Source of the DNA: Kiritimatiellia bacterium
GTDB taxonomy: Bacteria > Verrucomicrobiota > Kiritimatiellia > RFP12 > UBA1067
Assembly: GCA_017385345.1 (NCBI GenBank)
Contig: JAFNRY010000023.1
Coordinates: 1-8,163 of the forward strand
Direction of reading: 5' to 3'
DNA: 8,163 bases
This document shows positions 1 through 7,683 of this stretch, piece by piece. Each line of letters opens with the position of its first letter. Position 1 is the stretch's first letter. Under the pieces are notes generated by a model, which did not search any database, was not told where the DNA came from, and worked only from the letters and a program-made list of their open reading frames with translations. The position numbers and the translations under genes were made by a program.

Positions 1-381
1 AGAGAAGGGGCCGCCGTGGAAACGCCCGATGGACTTGTCGGGAAGATTGTTTCCGTTTCGCGCCGCTCCAGCATTGTATTGCTCCTTCCCGATCCGTCGC
101 TTGGCGTTTCTTGTCGCATAGACGCCCCGGAGCATCTTCTCGCCGTAGTATGCGGCGGATCGGACGATTTGCTGGAAATGCGTCATGTATCGTCGGGCGA
201 CGGATTTCTGTCGCGTACGGACGGCGGCGGGTTCGACGGCATTCCTCCGCAGACCAGAGTCGTGACGAGCGGATACGGCGGCGTCTTCCCCGCCGGCATA
301 CCTGTGGGAGTGGTGACCGGCGGAAAAATAATGCCGCACGTGGACTTCTCTTCTCTTGAAACCGTGTTTGTGAGAAAATGA
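1..381 (+). CDS. mreC: Rod shape-determining protein MreC, C-terminal part (5' end outside window)
   Basis: This is the C-terminal part of MreC, the periplasmic scaffold of the elongasome that is anchored in the inner membrane and contacts PBP2, MreD and RodA. The reading frame is open from the first base of the window, so the GTG at position 16 is an internal valine and not a start. About 126 codons are visible. They show the hallmark MreC beta-domain: a DGLVGKIVSVS strand, then SSIVLLLPDPSLGVSCRI, and near the end RVVTSGYGGVFPAGIPVGVV, the family's TSG.GG.FP.GI.VG signature. The N-terminal membrane helix and coiled coil must lie upstream. The TGA stop at 379-381 overlaps the ATG of mreD (ATGA), which points to coupled translation. 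The identification is firm; only the missing N-terminus is unknown. Confidence 0.94.
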   Translation, partial: REGAAVETPDGLVGKIVSVSRRSSIVLLLPDPSLGVSCRIDAPEHLLAVVCGGSDDLLEMRHVSSGDGFLSRTDGGGFDGIPPQTRVVTSGYGGVFPAGIPVGVVTGGKIMPHVDFSSLETVFVRK

Positions 382-875
382 AGAGAGAAGTCGCAAATAT
401 CGCGTTTTCAGTCGTGACGCTCGCGATTTTCGCGGCGTTCGAGGAGTTGCTTCCAAAGCCGTTCGGCGCGGGTGTTCCTTTGTTGCTTTGCGCATGCATT
501 TGGCGCGGCGTCCGCAAAGGTGCTACGGCGGCGATGTTGTTCGCTGCCGCCGCGGGCGCGGCGGAAGATTCTCTCGGGATGCTGCCGTTCGCCACCAGCG
601 CTGCGTTTTTCGCCGGTACGGCGGCCGTAGCCAAGGTTTTCGTTTCATCGGGGCGGTCCTCCGCGCCGGCCGGCCTGCCATGTACCGTCGCATTGGCGGC
701 CTCTTCATGGTGCCTTTACCAGCTGTGGTTGTGGATCTGGCTTGGCGGGAGAATGGAGGGCAGCGTTTTTTCGCGCATGCTCGTGGCCGCGCCCGTAGCG
801 GCGGCGACTGCCGCCGCTGCCATTCCGTTTCTTTCTTTTGCGGCCGGGAAAGCGGGGTTGGACGATGAAAGTTGA
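378..875 (+). CDS. mreD: Rod shape-determining membrane protein MreD
   Basis: MreD is an integral inner-membrane component of the elongasome that works with MreC to regulate PBP2-RodA. The 165-residue product has the usual MreD length and is almost entirely hydrophobic, with about five or six predicted membrane segments (roughly residues 7-24, 30-45, 50-65, 70-90, 103-122 and 133-157). An acidic EE pair lies near residues 22-23 and a GAAEDSLG segment near residues 60-67, where MreD proteins commonly carry a conserved acidic turn. The family is poorly conserved in sequence, so the call rests on topology, length and position between mreC and mrdA. The ATG shares bases with the mreC stop and has only a weak GTGAG upstream, so translation probably depends on coupling. 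The last 11 bases overlap mrdA. The C-terminal alanine run encodes the hairpin at 795-820. Confidence 0.88.
   Translation: MKREVANIAFSVVTLAIFAAFEELLPKPFGAGVPLLLCACIWRGVRKGATAAMLFAAAAGAAEDSLGMLPFATSAAFFAGTAAVAKVFVSSGRSSAPAGLPCTVALAASSWCLYQLWLWIWLGGRMEGSVFSRMLVAAPVAAATAAAAIPFLSFAAGKAGLDDES
795..820 (+). other. Perfect GC-rich hairpin inside 3' end of mreD
   Basis: AGCGGCGGC (797-805) and GCCGCCGCT (810-818) form a perfect 9-bp stem with a GACT loop. A T.G wobble (796/819) and a G-C pair (795/820) extend it to 11 bp. The segment encodes part of the MreD alanine run. A T-rich stretch (about 828-839) follows some eight bases later, and the mrdA start lies 45 bases downstream of the stem. It could act as an attenuator, a pause site or an mRNA-processing boundary, or it may only reflect alanine codons. 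The T-rich stretch does not directly abut the stem, so it is not a standard intrinsic terminator. Confidence 0.4.
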
Positions 876-2673
876 GCGCAGGGCCGAGGGAGTATTGCAG
901 TTCTGCGCTCTCGTGTCGGTTTTCGCCGCCGGTTTCGCGGCCGTCCTGGTGCGTTTCAAAGAAGAGCAGATCGACCATGTCGCGGAACATCGCGCCGCCA
1001 TGGCTTCGCAATCCTACAGATACGAAAGGGTTTCCGGCGAACGCGGTAGAATATTCGCGCGTGGGATGGAGACGCTCGCAGGGAACAGCGCCGCCGTGGA
1101 TATCGTGATGGATCCGGCGTTCTTTGCGACAATGCCGCGTTTCGCCCGGTCCGCGCCGCAATATGCCGGCGATACGCCTGAAGATCGCATGCTCGCGGCA
1201 ATGCAGATGGTTTCGGCCGTCGTGGGCAGACCGGCCGAGATCGACGCCGCAAAGGTCAGGCGTCATTTGAAAACCGAGACTTCGCGGCCGATGACAGTCT
1301 GGAGAAACCTCACCGTAGCCGAATTGGCGCGTTTCGTGGAACATGGAGACGCGTTTCCGGGATTCGCTACCGCGTCCAGACAGACGAGAACGTATCCGCA
1401 GGGATCTCTCGCCGCGCATGTTGTCGGGAGGACGGGCCGGGATGCGCCTCCGCCGGCGCCCGACGGTTCGGGAAGAGGGTTCGCGGAAATGGAGATTTGC
1501 GGACGCGACGGTCTGGAACTCCAGTACGACGAATATCTGCGCGGAGAACCAGGCGAAGTGCGCACCGCGGTCGATGCGCGCGGTTTCGCGACACGCCGTG
1601 AGGTCGTGGATTTTCCCCGCAAAGGGCCGGATCTCGTCCTCGAGCTCGATATGTCGCTGCAGCGAGCGGCGGAGAGCCAGTTGAAAGGCGTGAAGGGAGC
1701 CATAGTCGTTCTCGATCCGCGCGACGGCGCCGTGCGCGCCATGGCCAGTTCGCCGTCCTTCGATCCCAACGATTGCACCCCGGTGTTTCCCAAAGCGCTG
1801 TACGATAAATACGCGTCCGATCCCGCAAAGCCGCTCTTCAACAGGGCCGCGGGCGGAACGTACGCCCCGGGTTCAACCTTCAAGCCGGCGACCGCTCTCG
1901 CCGCGCTCGCGTCGGGATTCGCACCGGAATACGTTTATGAATGCACCGGGGCGTACGGCGCCGGCGACATGCGTATAAGGTGCGCGAGGACGTGGGGCCA
2001 TGGCGAACTCGACCTCGTTCATGCAATATGCGAGAGCTGCAATCCGTATTTTTGCGAGATAGGCGTCAAAACCGGCGCGAGGGCGCTGGCGGAGGAAGCG
2101 AAGAAATTCGGTTTTGGGGAGAAAACGGGCATCGATCTGCCTGCGGACGCGTCGGGTTCGGTTCCGGAACCTGCGGATGGCGGCGCGGATCCGGCCGGCG
2201 CCGTCCGCCGTGTCGGAGACGTCGCGCAGGTGTCTATCGGGCAGGGGCGGCTGCTCGTCACGCCGCTGCAGCTTGCGAGGATGGTCGGTGCGATCGGCAC
2301 CGGATGGCTGTGCACGCCGCGTCTCAACGCCGCGCTACCCGCGGTGCGCAAGGCGCTTGACGTGCCGAAGGCCGATCTCGACGCCGTCCGCAAGGGCATG
2401 TTCATGGTTGTGGAGCGCGGATCCGGCGTCGCCGCCGGCGCTGGCGTGGCGGCCAGGGTCGCCGGCAAGACGGGAACGGCGCAGGTCGGAGCCGGGACGC
2501 ACCGTCGCAAGAATACGCTGTTTGTCGCGTACGCGACGCCCGCCGCCGGTGCGCGCCGCGCCGAACCTCTCGCGCTCGCAGTGATTGTGGAGGACGGCGA
2601 AACCGGGGGGGCGACCGCGGCGCCGCGCGCGGGTGCGATATTGCGCGAGTTCTACGGCGGGGAGGGGGCATGA
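865..2673 (+). CDS. mrdA: Penicillin-binding protein 2 (peptidoglycan DD-transpeptidase MrdA)
   Basis: This is the class B transpeptidase that crosslinks new peptidoglycan during lateral elongation, in complex with RodA. The product from the ATG at 865 has 602 residues, close to the family norm. One N-terminal membrane anchor (about residues 9-31) is followed by the RG.I..R....LA.N-type motif (GERGRIFARGMETLAGN, about 58-74) of the dimerisation/pedestal domain. The transpeptidase domain starts near GAIVVLDPRDGAVRAM (about 276). All three catalytic motifs are present: STFK with Ser337 and Lys340, SCN at 391-393, and KTGT at 535-538. I preferred ATG 865 to an in-frame TTG at 838 because GGGG at 854-857 is well spaced for it and it leaves a normal short cytoplasmic tail. 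The gene overlaps mreD by 11 bases, and its stop overlaps rodA as ATGA. Cys360, Cys373, His379 and Cys392 form a possible metal site (see findings). Confidence 0.97.
   Translation: MKVERRAEGVLQFCALVSVFAAGFAAVLVRFKEEQIDHVAEHRAAMASQSYRYERVSGERGRIFARGMETLAGNSAAVDIVMDPAFFATMPRFARSAPQYAGDTPEDRMLAAMQMVSAVVGRPAEIDAAKVRRHLKTETSRPMTVWRNLTVAELARFVEHGDAFPGFATASRQTRTYPQGSLAAHVVGRTGRDAPPPAPDGSGRGFAEMEICGRDGLELQYDEYLRGEPGEVRTAVDARGFATRREVVDFPRKGPDLVLELDMSLQRAAESQLKGVKGAIVVLDPRDGAVRAMASSPSFDPNDCTPVFPKALYDKYASDPAKPLFNRAAGGTYAPGSTFKPATALAALASGFAPEYVYECTGAYGAGDMRIRCARTWGHGELDLVHAICESCNPYFCEIGVKTGARALAEEAKKFGFGEKTGIDLPADASGSVPEPADGGADPAGAVRRVGDVAQVSIGQGRLLVTPLQLARMVGAIGTGWLCTPRLNAALPAVRKALDVPKADLDAVRKGMFMVVERGSGVAAGAGVAARVAGKTGTAQVGAGTHRRKNTLFVAYATPAAGARRAEPLALAVIVEDGETGGATAAPRAGAILREFYGGEGA
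2659..2668 (+). promoter_or_regulatory. Purine-rich ribosome binding site for rodA
   Basis: A run of GGGGAGGGGG lies inside the last codons of mrdA and ends one base before the rodA ATG at 2670. Counting GGAGG at 2661-2665 as the core gives a four-base spacer, which is short but usable. It supports the ATG at 2670, whose last three bases are shared with the mrdA ATGA stop, so rodA can be translated both by re-initiation and independently. Confidence 0.6.
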
Positions 2674-3839
2674 CGGGCGTCCGCGCATTCCTGTCGCGCT
2701 TCATGTGGGTGCAGTTCGCGGCGATGGTTCTTCTTCTCGCCGCAGGCTCGCTCGCGCTCGCCTCCGCCGGCGAGGCTCGCGGCGGGGCCGTCATGGCCGG
2801 CAAGTGGAAGGACGCTCTCGCCACGGCGGCCTTCGCGTTCGCCGCATATTTCGCCATCGCCTCTGTTGACTACAGGAAACTGCTCCGACTTTTCGCTCTG
2901 CCGGGCTATATCTTTTCCGTTGTGCTGCTCGTGCTCGTTCTCGTCGCCGGATCCGAGCAGTTCGGCGGAAAGAGATGGCTCTGGTTTTTCCAGCCGGCGG
3001 AAGTGGCCAAGCTCTGTCTCGTCGCGTTCATAGCCTGGTTCTGGGGCGGAGACCGGGAAAAAGACCGGTGGCGTTTTGGATTCGCCGGTTTTGCGTTCGC
3101 CGTGGCGGTCGCCGGGATTCCTTGCGTGCTCATACTCGTCGAGCCGGATCTCGGGTCTGTCATGGCGCTCGCGCCCGCATGTCTTGCAATGCTGCTCTGC
3201 GCCGGGGTGTGGCGGAAGGGACTGCTGGCGCTGCTTGCGGCGGCCGCCGTTTCCGCGGCAGCGGTTCTCGGCGCCGTGCACGAAGCGTACAGGCCGGGAA
3301 CCCCGCCCGAAAAGACGGCGGCCATAATGCGGTACGTTCCTTTGCGCAGGCACCAGGCGATGCGCGTGAAGACGTTTCTGTTTCCGGAAAGCGATCCTCT
3401 CGGGGCGGGGTACAATCTGCGCCAGTCGAAGATGGCGCTCGGTTCTGGAGGCGCGCGCGGCAAAGGCTGGCGGCGGGGAGAGTCCGTCCGCCGCAGGCTG
3501 CTCCCGCCAATGGGGGTCATGAACGATTTTATTTTCTGCGTCTGGGCGGAGGAGACCGGATTTGCCGGCTCCGCGGTCCTGATCGCGCTGTATGCGCTGC
3601 TTTGCGCATCCACGGCGCGCGCGGCAATCGTCGCGCGGGACGGCAGTGGCCGCCTTCTCGCGCTCGGCATGGCGACGCTCGTGTTCGCCCATGTCTATGT
3701 AAACACCGGAATGACGGTGGGGCTGGTGCCGATAACCGGGCTCCCGCTGCCGTTCATGTCGCTCGGCCGCACCTTCCTCGCAACGACGGTGCTCGGCCTC
3801 GGCCTCGTGCAAAGCGTATCAATACACAGGGAGGAATAG
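2670..3839 (+). CDS. rodA: Peptidoglycan glycosyltransferase RodA (SEDS family)
   Basis: RodA polymerises lipid II into glycan strands in the inner membrane as partner of PBP2. The 389-residue protein has about ten hydrophobic segments (first about residues 11-31, last about 369-384) and a large extracytoplasmic loop around 200-290. SEDS signatures are visible: KRW..FFQPAEVAKL (101-115), EPDLG (158-162), DPLGAGYNLRQSKMALGSGGARGKGW (242-267) and NDFIFCVWAEETGFAG (285-300). Asp286 aligns with the catalytic aspartate of the TDFIF motif (Asp262 in E. coli RodA). The end LVQSVSIHRE also matches RodA. Odd points are PAE for the usual PSE at 109-111, LPP-MGVMND where LPE..TD is normal, and SLGRT (364-368) in place of SYGGS. 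The gene overlaps mrdA by four bases and its end carries the rng ribosome binding site. Being next to mrdA makes RodA far more likely than FtsW. Confidence 0.96.
   Translation: MTGVRAFLSRFMWVQFAAMVLLLAAGSLALASAGEARGGAVMAGKWKDALATAAFAFAAYFAIASVDYRKLLRLFALPGYIFSVVLLVLVLVAGSEQFGGKRWLWFFQPAEVAKLCLVAFIAWFWGGDREKDRWRFGFAGFAFAVAVAGIPCVLILVEPDLGSVMALAPACLAMLLCAGVWRKGLLALLAAAAVSAAAVLGAVHEAYRPGTPPEKTAAIMRYVPLRRHQAMRVKTFLFPESDPLGAGYNLRQSKMALGSGGARGKGWRRGESVRRRLLPPMGVMNDFIFCVWAEETGFAGSAVLIALYALLCASTARAAIVARDGSGRLLALGMATLVFAHVYVNTGMTVGLVPITGLPLPFMSLGRTFLATTVLGLGLVQSVSIHREE
3828..3835 (+). promoter_or_regulatory. Strong Shine-Dalgarno site for rng
   Basis: AGGGAGGA lies over the last codons of rodA, with GGAGG (3830-3834) ten bases before the ATG at 3845. 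It is the best-formed ribosome binding site in the window. It fixes the rng start at 3845, because the same frame is open far upstream inside rodA. rng and rodA are also the only adjacent genes here that do not overlap. Confidence 0.8.
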
Positions 3840-3844
3840 ATTCC

Positions 3845-5446
3845 ATGGGAATATTCGATTGGTTTAGGCGCTCGAAGACGAAGCGCGAGATAATAGTGAA
3901 CGTCGAACGGCTCGAAACCCGAGTCGCGGTCGTAGAGAACGGGCGGCTCGAGGAGTTCATGGTAGAACATCCGGAGGAGGAACGGCTCGTCGGCAGCATA
4001 TTCAAGGGCAGGGTGCAGAATCTGGAAAACGATCTCCAGGCCGCCTTCGTTGACATCGGCCTGAAGAAAAACGCCTTCCTGCACTACTGGGACATGACGC
4101 CGGACGCCGATGCGCTGCTGGAGGACGACGACGAGGCGTCGCGTGAACGCGGCGGCCGGCCGCGGAGAAGCCGCCTTTCCGACGAGGAGATAGCCAAACG
4201 CTTTCCGCCGGGATCCGAAATCGTCGTCCAGGTGACTAAGGGGCCGATATCCACTAAGGGGCCGCGCGTCACGGCGAGTCTTTCAATCCCCGGTCGGTAT
4301 CTCGTAATGATGCCGGGGGCGAAGGATTCGCGCGGCGCGTCGCTGCGCGGCGTATCAAAGAAGATCGGCGATGCGAAGGAACGTCAGCGCCTGAAGAAGA
4401 TAATCGACAGACTTCCGCTGCCGGAAAACGTCGGCCTCGTGGTCAGGACTGCCGGGCAGGGCGCGACGGCGCGCGCTTTCGCGAGGGATCTGCGCAACCT
4501 GCTCGCCGTGTGGGCCGAGATGCAGGCGAACATCGACAATAAGCGCACGCCGTGCTGCATTTTTCAGGAGCCGGACCTGTGCGAGAGAGTCGTGCGCGAC
4601 TGGCTGACGGAGGATGTCGATTCCATCGTCATCGACGACCAGGCGAGTTTCGACAGCATGCGCGAAGTGACCGGGCGCATTTCGCGGCGCGCGAAATCGC
4701 GCATTCACCGCTACGACGGGGATGCAAACATATTCGACCACTACGGTCTTGAGCGGCAGCTCGCCGACGCCTTCGCGCGCAAAGTTCCGCTCAAGTCCGG
4801 CGGCTATCTGATCATCGACGAGACGGAGGCGCTCATCGCCGTCGATGTGAATACGGGCCACTACAAGGGGAACGGATCGCAGGAGGACGCGATACTCGAA
4901 GTGAATCTCGAGGCTGTGGAGGAGGTCGCGCGCCAGCTGCGGTTGAGGAATATCGGCGGGCTCGTCGTGCTCGACCTCATCGACATGAAGTCCCGCCGCC
5001 ACCAGAAGCAGGTGTGCCGCGCCCTGAAGGACGCGCTGCGCCGAGACAAGTCGCGCACGAACGTGCTCGAGATCTCCGAACTTGGACTTCTCGAAATGTC
5101 GCGCCAGCGTCAGGACAGATCCATTCTTTCGATGCAGACTTCGCGCTGTCCGTTCTGTTCGGGGAGGGGAGTGGTCAAGAGCCCCATGGCGGTATCCGTG
5201 GAGATCCAGCGCAAGCTGGTGGCGCTGCTGAAAAAGGCGGCAACCGCCAAGAAGCCGTTCGAGCCTAAGATCGTTATCGCGCCGCAGATCATGCAGCGTC
5301 TGAGAACCGAGGACGCCGACATACTCGCGCGCCTCCAGAAGGAATACGAGACCCGTCTTACTTTCGTATCCGAACTCCACAGGCACCCCGAATCGTTCGC
5401 AATACTCGATGCGGCGACTTCGCAAATACTCTATTCCCAGTCATGA
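3845..5446 (+). CDS. rng: Ribonuclease G (RNase E/G family endoribonuclease)
   Basis: This cytoplasmic single-strand endoribonuclease matures rRNA (the 16S 5' end in E. coli) and takes part in mRNA decay. The 533-residue length fits RNase G and lacks the long C-terminal degradosome scaffold of RNase E. An interrupted S1 RNA-binding domain spans about residues 48-147 (GSIFKGRVQNL, QAAFVDIGL, AFLH), with a charged Asp/Glu- and Arg-rich insertion near 86-118. The catalytic aspartates are Asp334 (IAVDVNTGHYKG) and Asp377 (VVLDLIDMKSRRH). Their 43-residue spacing equals that of E. coli RNase E (303 and 346). The zinc-link is Cys435-P-F-Cys438, 58 residues after Asp377, again as in RNase E. The frame is open back into rodA, but similarity and the SD site place the start at 3845. 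The stop overlaps lptD as ATGA. An rng gene near mre genes is also known in E. coli (mreBCD-yhdE-rng). Confidence 0.97.
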   Translation: MGIFDWFRRSKTKREIIVNVERLETRVAVVENGRLEEFMVEHPEEERLVGSIFKGRVQNLENDLQAAFVDIGLKKNAFLHYWDMTPDADALLEDDDEASRERGGRPRRSRLSDEEIAKRFPPGSEIVVQVTKGPISTKGPRVTASLSIPGRYLVMMPGAKDSRGASLRGVSKKIGDAKERQRLKKIIDRLPLPENVGLVVRTAGQGATARAFARDLRNLLAVWAEMQANIDNKRTPCCIFQEPDLCERVVRDWLTEDVDSIVIDDQASFDSMREVTGRISRRAKSRIHRYDGDANIFDHYGLERQLADAFARKVPLKSGGYLIIDETEALIAVDVNTGHYKGNGSQEDAILEVNLEAVEEVARQLRLRNIGGLVVLDLIDMKSRRHQKQVCRALKDALRRDKSRTNVLEISELGLLEMSRQRQDRSILSMQTSRCPFCSGRGVVKSPMAVSVEIQRKLVALLKKAATAKKPFEPKIVIAPQIMQRLRTEDADILARLQKEYETRLTFVSELHRHPESFAILDAATSQILYSQS

Positions 5447-7683
5447 AAACAGACAAACCAACTCGTTCCGCGGCGCTTGCCGTCGCGTTTGCCGCGGCGT
5501 TCGCCGCCGCGCCGTTGCCGGCGGCGCCGCTGCAGGGCAGGCTTCAGGTTTCCGCCGACAGAATGTCGGCCGGCAGGGGAGCGGATTCGTTTTCGGCGGA
5601 TGGCAACGTCAAGGCGTCTTTCGGTCCGCTCCGCATGTATTCCCAGAGCGTTCTGCGCGACGGCGAAGACTGGATTTTCGATTCCTCCACGCTCGTCACC
5701 ACGTGCACCAATTCTCCGGACTGCCTGCATTGGGCCTGCCGCGGCGGTCTCCGCTACCACGGCAAGGAAGGCGAGCGCGACTTCACGGTCGATGGCGCGG
5801 TCCTGAAGCTGTGGGACGTTCCCGTGGCGTGGCTGCCCTGGTGGTGGCAGCCGCTGGACACGGATTACGGCTGGCGCGTCGTGCCCGGATATCGCAGCAG
5901 GTGGGGGGCGTATCTTTTGACCAAATACGTTTACGGCCTCGCCGGGTCGATGCGCGAAGGGGAGCTGGGGCTTTCGGGCTCGACGCGCTTCGACGTGCGC
6001 GCCAAGAACGGCGTCGCCCTCGGTCAGAGCGTCCGCTGGAATCTCGCCGATTTCGGCCGGGGAGCCTTCAAGGTCTATTATGCGTGGGACCAGGACGCCG
6101 ATCGCTACGACAGGCGCTGGAGCAGTTCGCGCAAATGGCATTACGCGAACTGGGGCAGCACCGTTCCGGACGAGCGCTACGGATTGTATCTCAGCCACAA
6201 ATGGGAGCCGACGGAGCAGGATGTCGTCCGCGCACGTGCCGTGTACTACAGCGACTCGCATTTCCGCAGCGACTTCATGCGCGATTTGCGTTTCGGGCCG
6301 TCCAACCGCTATCCGGCGCAGGACCGGAACGAATTGGCCTGGGAGCATCTTGAAAACAGTTTCGGCCTCGGTTTGAGCGTGTCCGGCCCGGTCAACGAGT
6401 TCTACGGCGGCGTTTCGCGCCTGCCGGAGTTCTCCATAGACGCCATGCCGCAGCCGGTATTCGGTTCGCCGGTGGTGTGGGAATCCTCGTCGCGCATTGG
6501 CTGGCTCGACCGGGACTATGCGAAACTCGGGAAAAAATCGACGGCGCTCCCCTACAGATACGATCCGGGGCAGTGGGCCGATTTCCAGGCCGCGCGTTTC
6601 GACACGTACCATAGATTGACGCTGCCGTTCAAGATCGCAGATCTCTTGTCCGTAGTGCCGCGCGTCGGAGCGAGAGGGACGTGGTGGTCGGATACCGGGA
6701 CGCTGAACACCACCGGGTACGGACGGGCCCGATCGCTCGACGACGACGCATGGCGCACCATTGTCGAAGGAGGAGCGACGGTTTCGGCGCGCGGCACCGC
6801 CTCCCTCGACGGCGTGTGGTCGCACATCGTAGAACCATACACCGATTTTCTCGTTCAAGAAGCGCAATATTCGCGTCTCCGGCGCGGTTCGCGCGCATAT
6901 TACTTCGATGCGATTGACGGAAGCGCGGATTATCTCGACCAGTTCGCCGGGCGCGGAAGAAACCTCCCGTATTCATGGCGAGGCGTCACGCCGGGCTTGC
7001 GCAACGCATTCCGCAAGAACATGCCGGACGGTTTTTCCAAAACAGTCCTCGACATCGACGTCTATGCCGCCGTGCAGTTCAATGATACTTCATGGACCGA
7101 AGGCGGCAGATGGCACCGGCTTTCGCGCAAGCAGGGGCATCCAAACTACGGGCGCGACGGCGAGGCTTCCGTGTTTCCCGGCGCGCGTGCGGTGTGGAGT
7201 CTTGCCGAAGATTCGACTCTTTCGGCGCGGGCGGAATGGGACGGGGAGAACGACACTCTCGCCTACGCCTCGGCTGCGTTTTCACACAGATTTTCAAAAT
7301 CGTTTCTCGGCACCGTTTCTTATTCGGGGCGCGACCAGCGCTGGTGGGACTGGTCTTCCTCCCCGTACGATCCGGAGACCGTCCGGAACGAGGATTTCAA
7401 CAGAGCCCGCTTCTCGTACGTCGGAATCGGTTTCGAGCATGAACTGTGCGATGCGATAGCCTGGGGCCCGTATCTGCGATGGGACATCCGCGAAAACGAG
7501 CTTGACGAGACGGGCGCCTGGCTTGATTTGCGTACGGATTGCCTTGGCTTCCGCTTCAGCCTCTCCTACGAGAACGACTATCGTCGGATCGACGGCTCTG
7601 AGCATGGCGACGACTGGCGCTTCGGCTTTTCCGTCTATCTCAGGGCGTTCGGCCCCGATGCGTCGGCCGTATTGGGAGATTGA
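5443..7683 (+). CDS. lptD: LPS-assembly outer membrane protein LptD
   Basis: LptD is the outer-membrane barrel that receives LPS from the Lpt bridge and inserts it into the outer leaflet. The 746-residue product begins with an alanine-rich signal peptide, probably cut near residue 28 (PLPAA). A short OstA/LptA-like jellyroll follows (about 33-125; QVSADRMSAG, FSADGNVKASFG). VTTCTNSPDCLHW (85-97) corresponds to the conserved TTC/TSC segment, and AVLKLWDVPVAWLPWWWQPL (119-138) to the family's 'ARLR..GVPVFYLPY' segment. The remainder has alternating aromatic and charged beta-strand patterns of a large barrel. The C-terminus, DCLGFRFSLSYE (699-710) to WRFGFSVYLRAFG (724-736), resembles the last two strands of E. 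coli LptD. Cysteines lie at 88, 94 and 99, and at 669 and 700 (see findings). No SD site is visible; the ATG overlaps the rng stop, so coupling is likely. No LptE gene is in view. Confidence 0.92.
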   Translation: MKTDKPTRSAALAVAFAAAFAAAPLPAAPLQGRLQVSADRMSAGRGADSFSADGNVKASFGPLRMYSQSVLRDGEDWIFDSSTLVTTCTNSPDCLHWACRGGLRYHGKEGERDFTVDGAVLKLWDVPVAWLPWWWQPLDTDYGWRVVPGYRSRWGAYLLTKYVYGLAGSMREGELGLSGSTRFDVRAKNGVALGQSVRWNLADFGRGAFKVYYAWDQDADRYDRRWSSSRKWHYANWGSTVPDERYGLYLSHKWEPTEQDVVRARAVYYSDSHFRSDFMRDLRFGPSNRYPAQDRNELAWEHLENSFGLGLSVSGPVNEFYGGVSRLPEFSIDAMPQPVFGSPVVWESSSRIGWLDRDYAKLGKKSTALPYRYDPGQWADFQAARFDTYHRLTLPFKIADLLSVVPRVGARGTWWSDTGTLNTTGYGRARSLDDDAWRTIVEGGATVSARGTASLDGVWSHIVEPYTDFLVQEAQYSRLRRGSRAYYFDAIDGSADYLDQFAGRGRNLPYSWRGVTPGLRNAFRKNMPDGFSKTVLDIDVYAAVQFNDTSWTEGGRWHRLSRKQGHPNYGRDGEASVFPGARAVWSLAEDSTLSARAEWDGENDTLAYASAAFSHRFSKSFLGTVSYSGRDQRWWDWSSSPYDPETVRNEDFNRARFSYVGIGFEHELCDAIAWGPYLRWDIRENELDETGAWLDLRTDCLGFRFSLSYENDYRRIDGSEHGDDWRFGFSVYLRAFGPDASAVLGD

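Noticed and set aside
16..18. GTG start for a short gene at the left edge
   Set aside because: The same frame is open to base 1 and the sequence is internal MreC beta-domain, so this is a valine codon of a truncated gene.
838..864. TTG start nine codons upstream for mrdA
   Set aside because: ATG 865 has a spaced G-rich site upstream and yields the usual short tail before the membrane anchor; the TTG adds no conserved residues.
523..1419. 298-codon open frame on the - strand across mreD/mrdA
   Set aside because: Arg/Pro-rich shadow frame; spans the junction of two well-supported genes.
2652..3812. 386-codon open frame on the - strand across rodA
   Set aside because: Antisense to RodA, whose catalytic motifs are in the + frame. 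Composition (Glu, Arg, His rich, low complexity) is typical of a shadow frame.
2975..3844. Upstream extension of the rng frame into rodA
   Set aside because: The extension is an out-of-frame reading of rodA with no RNase G similarity. The SD site at 3828-3835 and family similarity set the start at 3845.
4355..5425. 356-codon open frame on the - strand across rng
   Set aside because: Antisense to RNase G with both catalytic aspartates and the zinc-link in the + frame; no domain is visible in the antisense product.
5431..6867. 478-codon open frame on the - strand across lptD
   Set aside because: It is antisense to a well-supported LptD. The product is arginine- and proline-rich with no recognisable domain, as expected of a shadow frame in high-GC DNA.
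7502..7657. N-terminal extension of the DUF192 frame
   Set aside because: Residues are Ser/Thr/Ala-rich frame-shadow of lptD, and the DUF192 domain is complete from 7658.
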